A stretch of DNA of 64,000 bases from contig CAZKBH010000003.1 in NCBI GenBank assembly GCA_964550795.1, positions 121,300 through 185,299 on the forward strand, in the 5' to 3' direction. The translations under genes and the position numbers were made by a program. Positions within the stretch are counted from its first letter, which is position 1, and each line of letters begins with the position of its first letter. Source of the stretch: M3007 sp964550795. Its GTDB lineage: Bacteria; Bacteroidota; Bacteroidia; Chitinophagales; Saprospiraceae. The notes under the pieces are model-generated. The model made no database searches, had not been told where the DNA came from, and was given only the letters and a program-made list of their open reading frames with translations. This document shows positions 15,969 to 25,298 of the stretch, piece after piece.

Positions 15969-17762
15969 CTATTCCACCCCCTCCCCCATCAACTGTCGCT
16001 CATACAACTCAGCATAATAGCCGCCTTGCGCCAGTAGTTCCTCGTGGGTGCCTTCCTGGGCAATGCGGTGCTCGTCCAACACAATGATTTTGTCGAACTC
16101 CAGCATCTGGTAAATGCGGTGGGTGATGATGATGGCCGTTTTGTCCGACAAGGCTCCGGAGAGGTAGCCCAGAATACGGCTTTCGGTATTGGTATCCACG
16201 GCAGAAAGGCAGTCGTCGAGCAGCACCACATCGGGTTGTTTGGCAAAGGCACGGGCAATGCTGACCCGTTGTTTTTGTCCTCCGGAGAGGGTTACGCCGC
16301 GCTCGCCTACCATGGTTTCATAACCTTCCGGCAGCCCAATGATTTCATCGTGCACGGCGGCATTTTTGGCAAATCCTTCGGCGGCTTCGCGGCTAATGCC
16401 GGCTTTCCCGAAAGAAATATTGCCTAAAACGGTATCGGAAAACAGGAAAACATCCTGTGGAACATAGCCAATTCGTTGGCGCAAATGCGGTAAATGGTGC
16501 GCTCGAATGTCTTTTCCATCAATTAAAATGCGCCCCTCGTCCACATCGTACATCCGAACCAGCAAATCGGCGATGGTTGTTTTCCCACTGCCTGTGCGGC
16601 CAATAATCGCCAGTTTTTGACCGGGTAAAATCTCAAACGAGACGTTTTCCAAAGCCTTAATGCCGGTATCGGGATAGATAAACGATACATTTTCAAACTG
16701 GATATGCCCGCGCAATCCCCCACTCTCTTCGCCGTCGGGGAGCGGGTTGGTAATGGTGGGTTGGGTTTTTAGAAATTCATTGATGCGTTTCTGCGAGGCC
16801 GCCGCCTGCTGGGTCAAGGAGGCAATCCAGCCAATGGCCGTGACGGGCCAGGTGAGCATATTGATGTATATCACAAATTCGGCAATGTTGCCCGGGGTGA
16901 TTTTTCCAGCCACCACCTGCAAACCACCCACATAAACCGTGATAATCGTGCTAAAACCAATCAACAAGGCCATGAGGGGAAAAAAGACGGCGTCAATCCG
17001 AATCAATTCGAGCGATTTTTTGCGGTATTCTTCACTCTGCGCCGCAAACCAGCGCCCCATCGCCCATTCCTGAACGTAACTTTTCACCACCCGAATCCCG
17101 CTGTACACTTCCTGGGTTGTGCTGGTCAGGGTGGCCAGTTGTTGTTGTATTTTTTCACTCCGGCGGTTGATGAGATTGCTCACCCAATAGATAGAAATGC
17201 TCAAAAACGGCAGGGGCAACAAGGACCACAGCGTTAATTCCACGCTCACCCGAAGCATGGCAGAAATGGCCAGCACAAAAAGGAAAATCAGGTCAAGGCC
17301 ATACAAAATGGTCGGTCCCAAAAACATGCGCACTTTGGAGACATCCTCCGAAACCCTCGACATCATGTCGCCCGTGGAATTGCGCTTGTAAAAAGCGAGG
17401 TCCAGCGATTCGTAGTGCGCGAAAATTTCTTTGCGCATATCGTATTCGATGAGGCGACTCACCACGATGATGGTTTGACGCATAAAAAACATCGAAATAC
17501 CCATCATCAATGCCAACAAAATGACGCCTGCCCCGAACCAGGCAATCTGTCTGCCCAGGTCGCCAAGGGCTTCCGGGTGCGCGTCCAGGCCACCGTTGGC
17601 TTTGTAATACGCCACCCGTTCAATCACGGTATCGAGCGCTTCCCGAATCACCTGCGGTTGCCAGACCCGGAACCAGTTTGCGGCACCAACAAATAAAGTA
17701 CCGACAAAAATCCGCCAGCGATACTTCCAAAAAAACTTCTTGAGATAGGCGAGTTGCTTCAT
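15969..17762 (-). CDS. ABC exporter, fused permease and ATPase (MsbA type)
   Basis: Half-transporter with six membrane spans in residues 10-310 and a nucleotide-binding domain in the last 240. Walker A is IGRTGSGKTT, the Q loop YVPQDVFLFSD, the signature LSGGQKQR, Walker B VVLLDDCLSAVD, and the H loop IITHR. It should dimerise and export a lipid, drug or peptide. The cargo is not evident. The ORF runs 79 codons further upstream, but those codons are read from two copies of the GTGTGGCACAC repeat, so I start at 17762 (MKQLAYLKKFFWKYRWRIF). It is divergent from the thiolase gene. Confidence 0.92.
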   Translation of the reverse strand: MKQLAYLKKFFWKYRWRIFVGTLFVGAANWFRVWQPQVIREALDTVIERVAYYKANGGLDAHPEALGDLGRQIAWFGAGVILLALMMGISMFFMRQTIIVVSRLIEYDMRKEIFAHYESLDLAFYKRNSTGDMMSRVSEDVSKVRMFLGPTILYGLDLIFLFVLAISAMLRVSVELTLWSLLPLPFLSISIYWVSNLINRRSEKIQQQLATLTSTTQEVYSGIRVVKSYVQEWAMGRWFAAQSEEYRKKSLELIRIDAVFFPLMALLIGFSTIITVYVGGLQVVAGKITPGNIAEFVIYINMLTWPVTAIGWIASLTQQAAASQKRINEFLKTQPTITNPLPDGEESGGLRGHIQFENVSFIYPDTGIKALENVSFEILPGQKLAIIGRTGSGKTTIADLLVRMYDVDEGRILIDGKDIRAHHLPHLRQRIGYVPQDVFLFSDTVLGNISFGKAGISREAAEGFAKNAAVHDEIIGLPEGYETMVGERGVTLSGGQKQRVSIARAFAKQPDVVLLDDCLSAVDTNTESRILGYLSGALSDKTAIIITHRIYQMLEFDKIIVLDEHRIAQEGTHEELLAQGGYYAELYERQLMGEGVE

Positions 17763-17780
17763 GGCGGAATGGTATTTATT

Positions 17781-17813
17781 AAGTGTGGCACACCTTGGAG
17801 GTGTGCCACACTT
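17781..17813. repeat. GTGTGGCACAC hairpin repeat, copy 2
   Basis: 14-bp perfect arms (AAGTGTGGCACACC and complement) with a 5-nt loop, 18 nt upstream of the ABC exporter start. It shares the CACTTTTTGAA right flank with copy 1. Confidence 0.75.
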
Positions 17814-17920
17814 TTTGAAAAAGGCCAAAACACACTGGCCCGCAAACTGTTTCAAAAGAGCCACAAAGGTTTCAAAAAGGAAAACAAATGAACAATGTAC
17901 TTTTGTAGGTGAAAGTAAAA

Positions 17921-17953
17921 ACGTGTGGCATACCTCCAAGGTGTGCCACACGT
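17921..17953. repeat. GTGTGGCACAC hairpin repeat, copy 3
   Basis: Arms ACGTGTGGCATACCT and AGGTGTGCCACACGT, one mismatch, 3-nt loop. It sits between the divergent ABC exporter and thiolase genes, 107 nt from copy 2. One of the two divergent transcripts should start between or beyond these hairpins. Confidence 0.75.
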
Positions 17954-18025
17954 TCCGATCAAAATCATGTCCTGGTCGCCTCGTGTTCAAAATTAGCACA
18001 TGAAACGGCTAAAAATTCTTCCAAC

Positions 18026-19201
18026 ATGCAAGAAGCATATATTGTAGCAGGTTTTCGTTCAGCCATCGGCAAAGCCGGCAAAGGTGGTTTCAGAGGTTAT
18101 CGCTCCGACGATCTCGCGGTGAATGTCATCCAACACCTGCTCGCGTCCGTGCCACAACTCGATCCAAAACTCGTGGACGACTGCATCGTGGGTTGTGCAA
18201 ACCCCGAAGGCGAACAGGGCCTGCAAATTGGACGGCTTATTTCCAACCGCGCCCTCGGCAAGGAAGTTCCGGGCATGACCGTGAACCGTTACTGTGCTTC
18301 CGGTTTGGAAACCATCAGCATTGCGGTGGCCAAAGTTCGCGCCGGGATGGGTCAAATCTACGTCGCAGGCGGTACCGAAAGTATGTCGCTCATCCCCATG
18401 ACGGGCTACAAACTTGCCCCAAACTACAACATTGCAAAAGATACGCCCGACTATCTCGTCGGCATGGGACTCACTGCGGAAGCGGTTGCCAAAAAATGGG
18501 ATATCAGCCGGGAAGCCGCCGATACGTTCAGTGCGCGCAGCCACCAAAAAGCGGCAGCAGCCATTGACGGCGGCAAATTCGTGGACGAAATCGTGCCCGT
18601 TCAGGTGCCGGAGGTCTGGGTTGAAGACGACCAACGCAAAGAGCGCGTGAAAACGGTAGATACCGACGAGGGCGTTCGACGCGAAACTTCTGTGGAGGGT
18701 CTGGCCAAGTTGCGCCCGGCCTTTGCACAAGGCGGCGTGGTCACGGCGGGTAATTCATCCCAAACTTCTGATGGGGCTGCGTTTGTGCTCGTTATGTCGG
18801 AAGAAATGGTCAAATCACTTGGTTTACAGCCCATTGCACGACTGGCGGCCTGCTCCGTAGCGGGTGTTGAACCGATTTATATGGGCATTGGTCCTTGTGC
18901 GGCGATTCCAAAAGCCCTCAAACAGGCGGGCATGAAACTGGACGATATTCAGGCCATTGAACTCAACGAAGCCTTTGCTGCACAAGCTTTGGCGGTGATC
19001 AAAGAAGCGGGATTAAACCCTGATATCGTGAATGTAAACGGCGGCGCGGTCGCTCTGGGCCACCCACTCGGCTGCACGGGTGCAAAACTCAGTGTTCAAC
19101 TGCTGAATGAAATGCGCCGCAGCGATCAAAAATATGGTTTGGTGACGGCCTGTGTGGGTGGCGGACAAGGCATTGCGGGCATCTGGGAACGATTGAATTA
19201 G
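18026..19201 (+). CDS. acetyl-CoA C-acyltransferase (thiolase)
   Basis: Thiolase that cleaves 3-ketoacyl-CoA with CoA in fatty acid beta-oxidation. The acyl-enzyme cysteine is Cys90 in NRYCASGLETI. The histidine lies in NGGAVALGHPLGCTGA and the second cysteine in ACVGGGQG. The NEAFAAQ loop is present. The 391-residue length matches FadA-type enzymes. I start at 18026 (MQEAYIVAGFRSAIGK) because the 39 upstream codons are read from a hairpin repeat. The beta-oxidation partners are not adjacent. The gene's stop overlaps by 4 nt the stop of the convergent esterase. Confidence 0.93.
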   Translation: MQEAYIVAGFRSAIGKAGKGGFRGYRSDDLAVNVIQHLLASVPQLDPKLVDDCIVGCANPEGEQGLQIGRLISNRALGKEVPGMTVNRYCASGLETISIAVAKVRAGMGQIYVAGGTESMSLIPMTGYKLAPNYNIAKDTPDYLVGMGLTAEAVAKKWDISREAADTFSARSHQKAAAAIDGGKFVDEIVPVQVPEVWVEDDQRKERVKTVDTDEGVRRETSVEGLAKLRPAFAQGGVVTAGNSSQTSDGAAFVLVMSEEMVKSLGLQPIARLAACSVAGVEPIYMGIGPCAAIPKALKQAGMKLDDIQAIELNEAFAAQALAVIKEAGLNPDIVNVNGGAVALGHPLGCTGAKLSVQLLNEMRRSDQKYGLVTACVGGGQGIAGIWERLN

Positions 19202-19980
19202 ACCCCACTTTCCCCCAAAAAAGCCTTCAGAATGTCGAGAAGTTCTTTAGGCTTATCTGCATGTACCCAGTGCCCCGCGCCTTCGATGGTGACGAGTTCG
19301 GCATTGGGGAACAGTTTTTTGGTTGCCTCCCAATCACTGTCTTTCACATACGTGGAGCGGCTTCCGCGTATAAAGAGGGCAGGTTTTTCAAATGGGTGGG
19401 CGCCATGAACGGCTGCCAGGATGTCGAGAAAATGTTTCCAAAGCACGGGCAAATTCATTTTCCAGCTAAAACTTCCGTCTTCTTCCCGTGTAATATTTTT
19501 TAACAAAAACTGCCGGGTGCCGATCTCCTCCACCCGCGCAGCGAGCTGGGATTCAATTTCTTTACGGTCTTTCATTTCTGACAAATCCAATTCCAACAGC
19601 GCTTCGAAGATACCACTGTGTTTGTCCTCTGCCTGGCCGGGGGCGATATCTACTACCACCAATTTTTCCACCATATCCGGGTGATCCAGGGCAAACTGCA
19701 TGGCCACTTTCCCACCCATGCTGTGTCCGACTACAACCGCGCTAAACATCCATTTTTCCTCCATAAACATCCGCAAATCCTCTGCCATCTCCAAATAGGT
19801 ATGGGTGGGCAGATGTGGCGACCGACCATGGTTGCGCAGGTCGGGCGTAACCACCAAATGGTGCTCAGAAAGGCCCTTGGCAATGGTTTGCCAGTTGTCT
19901 GAAAAGCCAAAAAGCCCGTGCAAGATGAGTATCGGATCTCCGGAGCCGAATTCACGGGAGTAGAGGGTATGGGTCATCAA
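19198..19980 (-). CDS. alpha/beta hydrolase, YbfF-like esterase
   Basis: A 260-residue cytoplasmic esterase of the YbfF/ABHD11 type. HGLFGFSDNW gives the oxyanion loop, VVVGHSMGGK carries nucleophile Ser87, and GAGHWVHAD carries the catalytic histidine. The acid is likely in the early DLRNHGRS or the late strand. The substrate is unknown and is probably short acyl thioesters or esters. It lies 12 nt downstream of the histidine kinase gene and is probably co-transcribed with it. Confidence 0.9.
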   Translation of the reverse strand: MMTHTLYSREFGSGDPILILHGLFGFSDNWQTIAKGLSEHHLVVTPDLRNHGRSPHLPTHTYLEMAEDLRMFMEEKWMFSAVVVGHSMGGKVAMQFALDHPDMVEKLVVVDIAPGQAEDKHSGIFEALLELDLSEMKDRKEIESQLAARVEEIGTRQFLLKNITREEDGSFSWKMNLPVLWKHFLDILAAVHGAHPFEKPALFIRGSRSTYVKDSDWEATKKLFPNAELVTIEGAGHWVHADKPKELLDILKAFLGESGV

Positions 19981-19992
19981 AAAAGTCGTTTT

Positions 19993-21429
19993 TTAACTCG
20001 GGAAAGTGAGCACGAGACTGCTTCCTTTGCCCAATTCGCTATGTACATCTACTAGGCCTTTATGGGCGGTCATGATGGCCTTAACGTAGCTCAGCCCAAG
20101 CCCGAAACCTTTTACATCGTGTACGTTGCCGGTATGTTCGCGGTAAAATTTATCAAAAATATGTTTTCGCACCTCTTTGCTGATACCCATTCCTTTGTCG
20201 GTCACGGTTATTTCCACGCCAATCGGTACGGTTCGGGTGCTGATGGTGATGTCTGGTTTTTCCGGGCTGTACTTGTTCGCATTGTCCAGAAGGTTGTGAA
20301 TTACACTGGCAATATGGGTTGAATCGCCCTCAATGACCGGATTTGTAGCCTGCAAATCCATGCGCAAAACGCCCTCCCGCCGCTCTACCTGCAGACTGAA
20401 ATTGCCGACCGCCTGCTCAATGACCTCGTGTAAATTCAGATCCCCCAAACTGAGTTGAAAATCTTTTTTGTCAATCATGGCCATTTGCAACACCCGTTCC
20501 ACCTGAGCGTTCATGCGCCGGTTTTCCTGGCGGATAATGTCCACAAAACGTTTAATCTTGTCCGGATTGCCCAAAATCATAGGGCTTCCAATGCTGTCTG
20601 CGGCGAGCGAGATGGTTGCAATAGGCGTTTTAAACTCATGCGTCATGTTATTGATGAAATCGGTTTTCATCTCTGAAAGTTGTTTCTGGCGGTAAATCAC
20701 CTGAATGGTGTAGCCAAAACAAAACAGCACAATCGCCGTGAACACAATCGAGAGCGACAACATGCCCAAAACCGAGCCTAATACAATGCGGGTCCGATTT
20801 GGAAAATACAAGGACAGATCGCCGGGGGATTCAATATCCTGGGTAAAAAGCGCCACTCTGTACGGGGAATTAAAAAGCGTCGGTGCGCCGCCCTGCGCGA
20901 TTTGTGGGCCGCTGTCTTCTACCACAAAGTGGTCATTTACAATGACATAGCTGCCCCGTCTTTTGGAATAAACGCCATATTGATACTCCGAACGGATACC
21001 TCGATTTTCAATTTCCTCTTGGATGGATTTGGCCAATAAATCCAATGGAACCCGCTCTGCCAAAGGTTTGGGATCCAAAGATTGGCTCACTTTCATATAT
21101 TCCCAAAGCGTCATATCGCGCTCAAATCCCTCTTCATCCTCGAGCGTGGAGGCAGAATCGGGCCGCGGATTCTCAAAACGACGTTTGGAGTACCCATTTT
21201 CCATGGGGTGCGCGCGCTTGTTGCCCTGCGATACGGCGCCCCATTCCCGCACCTCTTCGTAGTACTGAAGTTTGTTCGCCACCCGGTTGAGCGCAGCGTA
21301 CACGTTTTTATCAAACTGCTCCTGATTCAAGCGAATGTTCCAACCAATCCAGTAAATCTGCAAACAAATGATGCCAGCAAGTGCCAGCGTCATTAGTCCG
21401 ATAATAAGTTTGATGCGTCGTGGGTTCAT
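19993..21429 (-). CDS. sensor histidine kinase
   Basis: Two membrane spans (about 7-27 and 220-245) enclose a periplasmic sensor of about 190 residues. A HisKA domain follows with the phospho-acceptor at about His260 (NNMTHEFKTPIAT), then a HATPase domain: N box LLDNANKYSP, G1 DKGMGISKEV and G2 GFGLGLSYVK. It ends LVLTFPS. No response regulator is encoded next to it in the window, so it is an orphan here. Bacteroidota kinases of this type usually pair with an OmpR-family regulator. Confidence 0.93.
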   Translation of the reverse strand: MNPRRIKLIIGLMTLALAGIICLQIYWIGWNIRLNQEQFDKNVYAALNRVANKLQYYEEVREWGAVSQGNKRAHPMENGYSKRRFENPRPDSASTLEDEEGFERDMTLWEYMKVSQSLDPKPLAERVPLDLLAKSIQEEIENRGIRSEYQYGVYSKRRGSYVIVNDHFVVEDSGPQIAQGGAPTLFNSPYRVALFTQDIESPGDLSLYFPNRTRIVLGSVLGMLSLSIVFTAIVLFCFGYTIQVIYRQKQLSEMKTDFINNMTHEFKTPIATISLAADSIGSPMILGNPDKIKRFVDIIRQENRRMNAQVERVLQMAMIDKKDFQLSLGDLNLHEVIEQAVGNFSLQVERREGVLRMDLQATNPVIEGDSTHIASVIHNLLDNANKYSPEKPDITISTRTVPIGVEITVTDKGMGISKEVRKHIFDKFYREHTGNVHDVKGFGLGLSYVKAIMTAHKGLVDVHSELGKGSSLVLTFPS

Positions 21430-21448
21430 AATAAGGGGGAAACAGCCA

Positions 21449-21456
21449 CAAAGGTA
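21449..21456 (-). promoter_or_regulatory. candidate -7 box for the histidine kinase
   Basis: Read on the minus strand the bases are TACCTTTG, matching the Bacteroidota -7 consensus TAnnTTTG, 20 nt before the start codon. No convincing TTTG -33 box is seen at the expected distance, so this is only a candidate. Confidence 0.35.
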
Positions 21457-21598
21457 TAGGTGTGGGCCGGGGAATTTCAGCCACGACGGCGCAAAAAAAC
21501 TTGCCCCTGCATCTGTTCTGGCCTGCGGCTCCTAAGATTGTCGCGGCTAAACAGCTTTTTGCAAGCCAGTCAAAACAATCCGGGTAATAACCAGATTA

Positions 21599-21768
21599 CT
21601 TAGAAACTGTTTTAAAACCCCTCACCGGCCGCAAAGACTTATCTTTTAAGGTTATATTTTATCCATTTTTAAAGGAATAGGCACCACTATGCCTTGAAAA
21701 ATGGATCTTATCTATCCTTAAAATCTAAGCCTTTTCGCCTCGGCAGGGGTTTTAAAACAGTTTCTTAG
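21599..21768. repeat. MITE-like palindromic element, family B
   Basis: About 160 bp between direct repeats CTTAG (21599-21603 and 21764-21768). The ends AAACTGTTTTAAAACCCCT and AGGGGTTTTAAAACAGTTT are perfect inverted repeats, and the arms remain imperfectly complementary to the centre near 21690. There is no ORF. The right-hand CTTAG contains the complement of the stop codon of the T9SS type B gene. It occupies half of the 335-base gap between that gene and the histidine kinase. I see nothing else in the rest of the gap. Confidence 0.85.
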
Positions 21769-24700
21769 CGTACCAAAGTGACATCGCCTGACTTTAACAA
21801 GAAACTTCCGTTTGCGAGCCTAATTTCCGCCAACCAGACATAAACGCCGGGCAGCATTTTTTGGCCGCGCGCCATTCCATCCCAACCAAGTCGTTCATCA
21901 TTGAGCGGTATGGATTGGGCTTCAAACAGAAGCGCACCCCAGCGGTCATAAATCATTAACCGTTCAATTTGCAGGGAACTTTCGTCCTTGCCGAAAAGAG
22001 TAAAAAAGTCGTTCTGGCCGTTGTCGTCGGGCGAAAAAACGTTGGGTGCGTAAACCTCTGGTTCGAGGGGACGTACGTGCAATCTTAGTGAATCGGTAGC
22101 ATCACAGCCCTGTTCGTTTTGCAAAAATAGCGTGTAAGTTGTTGTTTCGGAGGGGCTGGCCAAGGGATTTGGACAATTGACGCAGGATAATCCTTGCTGG
22201 GGTGCCCAGGCATAACTGAACGGCCCGGGCTGGTTGATCTCTATGGGTATCAAATAGGATTCACCCTCTGTAAGCCATTGAGGCTCGCCGAGGTCAAGCG
22301 TAAGCGGTGGAGCGTCATTGAGCATAAAATTGAAAACGGTGGTGCAACCAGTGCTGTCAGTGAGGAGTACCGACCAGGTTCCGGCGGACAGGTTTTGGAA
22401 AAGGCCATCGGTTGTTGGTGCTTCGTTGTTGAGTTGAAAGACAAAGGGCGTTACTCCGCCCGTCAGACTGCTCAATTCGACAAAACCGTCCGTGCCGCCG
22501 TGGCAGAGCGGCGAGGCAACCTCCCACAGGGCCTCGACGGGCGGCCATTCCGCAACCGTTATAGAGTCGTTGTCACTGCACCCGTTGGAATCGGTTACCG
22601 TCACTGAATACACGCCGGCCGCCGCGCTTGCCGTCTGGGTTGATGTGCCGTCCGACCACAGGTAGGCGGCAAAGGGTTCCAGCACGGTCAGCGTCGTCAT
22701 TTCACCTGAGCATACAAGCATATTTCCCTCAATCTGGGGCTGAGGGGATGTGAAAAGGCTCAGCGTGAGAAGCACTGTGCTGTCGCAGCCCGTAACGGTG
22801 CTTTGCAAGGTGTTGACGTAAACGCCAGGTGTGCTGATCCATGAACCGGCGAAGGCCATCGAATCGCCTGGGCAGATGCTCGCCGACACAGACGATTGTA
22901 GTGGCTGTTGAACATCCAGCGTGAGAAGCACTGTGCTGTCGCAGCCCGTAACGGTGCTTTGCAAGGTGTTGNNNNNNNNNNNNNNNNNNNNNNNNNNNNN
23001 NNNNNNNNNNNNNNNNNNNNNNNNNNNNNNNNNNNNNNNNNNNNNNNNNNNNNNNNNNNNNNNNNNNNNNNACGTAAACGCCAGGTGTGCTGATCCATGA
23101 ACCGCCGAAGGCCATCGAATCGCCGGGGCAAATGCTCGCCGACACAGATGATTGTAGTGGCTGTTGAACATCCAGCGTGAGCAACACCGTGCTGTCGCAG
23201 CCCGTGACGGCACTTTGGAGGGTGTCGAGATAAACGCCAGGTACACTGATCCATGAGCCGCCGAAGGCCATCGAATCGCCAGGGCAGATACTTGCTACCA
23301 GCGTTGATTGTGAGGTCTGTTGAACATCCAACGTGAGCAATACCATGCTGTCGCAGCCCTCCGCAGTTTGGAGGGTCACGGCGTATTGACCTGCGGTGGT
23401 AAAGCTCTGGCCGCCGAGCGAAAANNNNNNNNNNCCCGTGCAGATGGTGGCGTCCAGCGGCATCGTGTCGGGTGGATTCACCGTCAGCTGTAGCATCGCG
23501 GCGTACAGGCATCCGTTGTGAGGCACAGTATCTTGAAAAAGACCGGGTTGCGAAAAGACCAGCCCTAGCCATGAGAGCGTCTGGCCAGAGCAAATCGAGG
23601 TGTCAAGTGCCAGCACTGGGTAGAAGAATGTTAGGTTGATACAGTCGAGCGAATCGCAGCCATTGGCGGAAGAATAGGTCATGCATACACTTGTGTCGGC
23701 CGTTAAAACCTGCCCGTTCCAAGCATAAGGCTGTCCATGGCAGGCGGAGACGAAGTTTTGCGATTCGACGGGCTGATTGACGACCACGGTCAGCGTTGCG
23801 GTGTCGGCAGGACACACGCCATTAGAGACGAGGTATTGGTACTCGCCGCTTGTATCGGATTGTGGCAAGAAAACACTATTGCCAGAGGCTGGGAGGGGCG
23901 ACCACTGGCCGCCCGGGGTCGCGCCCGCTGCAAGTGCCGAGGCCAGGTCGTAAGGGGATGCATCTGTGCAAAAACTCAGGGTCGTATCGCGTCCAGCGCT
24001 GACGGGCACAGGCACAGGCAGGAAGGCGTGAGCCGTGTCGCTGCGGCCGCCGGAAGCGTATGCGATAATCTCAATTGTACGTGTGCCGGGGCTGAGGGGA
24101 ACGGCCTCATTGTGCCATCGGGCGGAGCGCAGCACAGTCTGGTATTCGGTGTTGGCGGTCGCTACTGCGGTGTTGGGCGCGGCGGTGAGCGTGAGCAGGG
24201 TACTGCCCTGGCCACCTACACTGACGGCGCCGGTAGATTGCGCGCTGAGGTATTCAAGCGGTGCATCGGGGACGGGCGGTAGAATGCGGATACTGAGCGA
24301 GTCCACGCGATAGCCGGAGTAGAATATGGCATCGGTATCCGTTACGGCAAGGGTGTTCAGCTCGCCGCAGAGGGGCGGGGACTGATAGTCCTTTTCTGTG
24401 GGTGCGCCGGAGGAGTTATCAGAGTCGAGGTCAAGGCGGACGGAGCAGTCTGAGGCTAGAAATTCAAAGGCCGAGGCGGCACCATAAATAGGGCCGGGGG
24501 TATCGCAGAGGTAGGTAGCAGTCTGGGTGGCAAAATCAATTCGATACAACTGGTTGACGGTGTTTTGTTGGTTTAGCATGCCATTGGTCGCGGTAACATA
24601 GGTGGAGGTACTGTCGCAGGATTCCACATGCGATATTATGCCCCAAGCATCCAAGTCGACCGGCAACTGCAACTGGAAGGCGATACTGCTTTGGGCAGGA

Positions 24701-25221
24701 GGGCCGATATTGATTTCCATGATGTTATCTGAGGTTGACACGCAATACAGTTTTCCGTCCCGATAGGTCAAATCTCCGGCGGTTGTAAAACCCGGCGGCC
24801 CGAAATCTGTTCCAATGCTGGTATTGAGATCGAATGAATAAAGAGACCCGCTACCTGCTGCCCAAAGCACTCCGTCAGCATCACAGGTCAAGGAGTTATA
24901 GACTCCAGGCAGTACTGTCTGAATGCTCAGTGTATTGGATGGTGTATCTAATTTCACAAGATACCTACTCGCGCTTGATGATACGATGAAATAAAAATCT
25001 CCCGAGGGGCTTACTGCAATATCGGTTATGTTAAAAGGCAAGGCAAATCCAACCGGGTCTATTTGAATAATGTCAGTACTCTGGCAGGTTTCGATATCAA
25101 AAACACCGACAAGAAAAACCGGAGGGTTTGTCGGGGGGACTCTTCGGACATAATAAAACGATTGGGCCGACAATAGCGAGGGGCCACATAGCATGGCCGC
25201 TATAAACAAAAAGCATTTCAT
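21765..25221 (-). CDS. very large secreted protein with repeats and T9SS type B sorting domain
   Basis: One gene broken by a 100-N gap, and with a 10-N gap kept in frame. It starts at 25221 (MKCFLFIAAMLCGPSLLSAQ, signal peptide). The N-terminal 260 residues look like a beta-propeller or WD-like domain. Ig/PKD-like domains follow, then 52-residue repeats around ICPGDSMAFGGSWIS and GCDSTVLLTLDVQQ. Next come SprB-like modules (VYSVTVTDSNGCSDNDSI) and a gliding-motility type B C-terminal domain (VYAPNVFSPDDNGQNDFF to SGDVTLVR). It should be a surface adhesin or exopolymer-linked protein. The true length depends on the unresolved repeat number. Confidence 0.85.
22760..23400 (-). repeat. 156-bp intragenic tandem repeats
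   Basis: At least three units of 52 codons are visible, sharing ICPGDSMAF, GSWIS, PGVY, NTLQS and GCDSTVLLTL. Unit phase is clear from GTAAACGCCAGG at 22817, at 23073, and in variant form at 23228. The 100-N gap begins exactly one period after the first of these. Confidence 0.85.
22972..23071. other. assembly gap, 100 N
   Basis: A run of exactly 100 N, the usual placeholder for unknown length. The bases on each side join seamlessly as in the neighbouring repeat unit. The reading frame is restored only if the gap is not 100 nt but zero or a multiple of three. Confidence 0.98.
23425..23434. other. assembly gap, 10 N
   Basis: Ten N inside the T9SS type B gene, between ATICT and FSLGGQSF. The frame is kept across it. 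Confidence 0.98.
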
Positions 25222-25246
25222 GGAAAAAAGACGGTGAAATGGATTG

Positions 25247-25280
25247 AAAAAACCAGCCATGAGCAGGCGCTCATGGCTGG
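25247..25280 (-). terminator. rho-independent terminator
   Basis: A perfect 12-bp stem (CCAGCCATGAGC at 25253-25264, complement at 25269-25280) with a 4-nt loop. On the minus strand it is followed by six T. It lies just past the stop of the cohesin-like T9SS gene and before the start of the next one, so the two are probably separate transcripts. Confidence 0.85.
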
Positions 25281-25298
25281 ACATGATCATTAGCCAAG

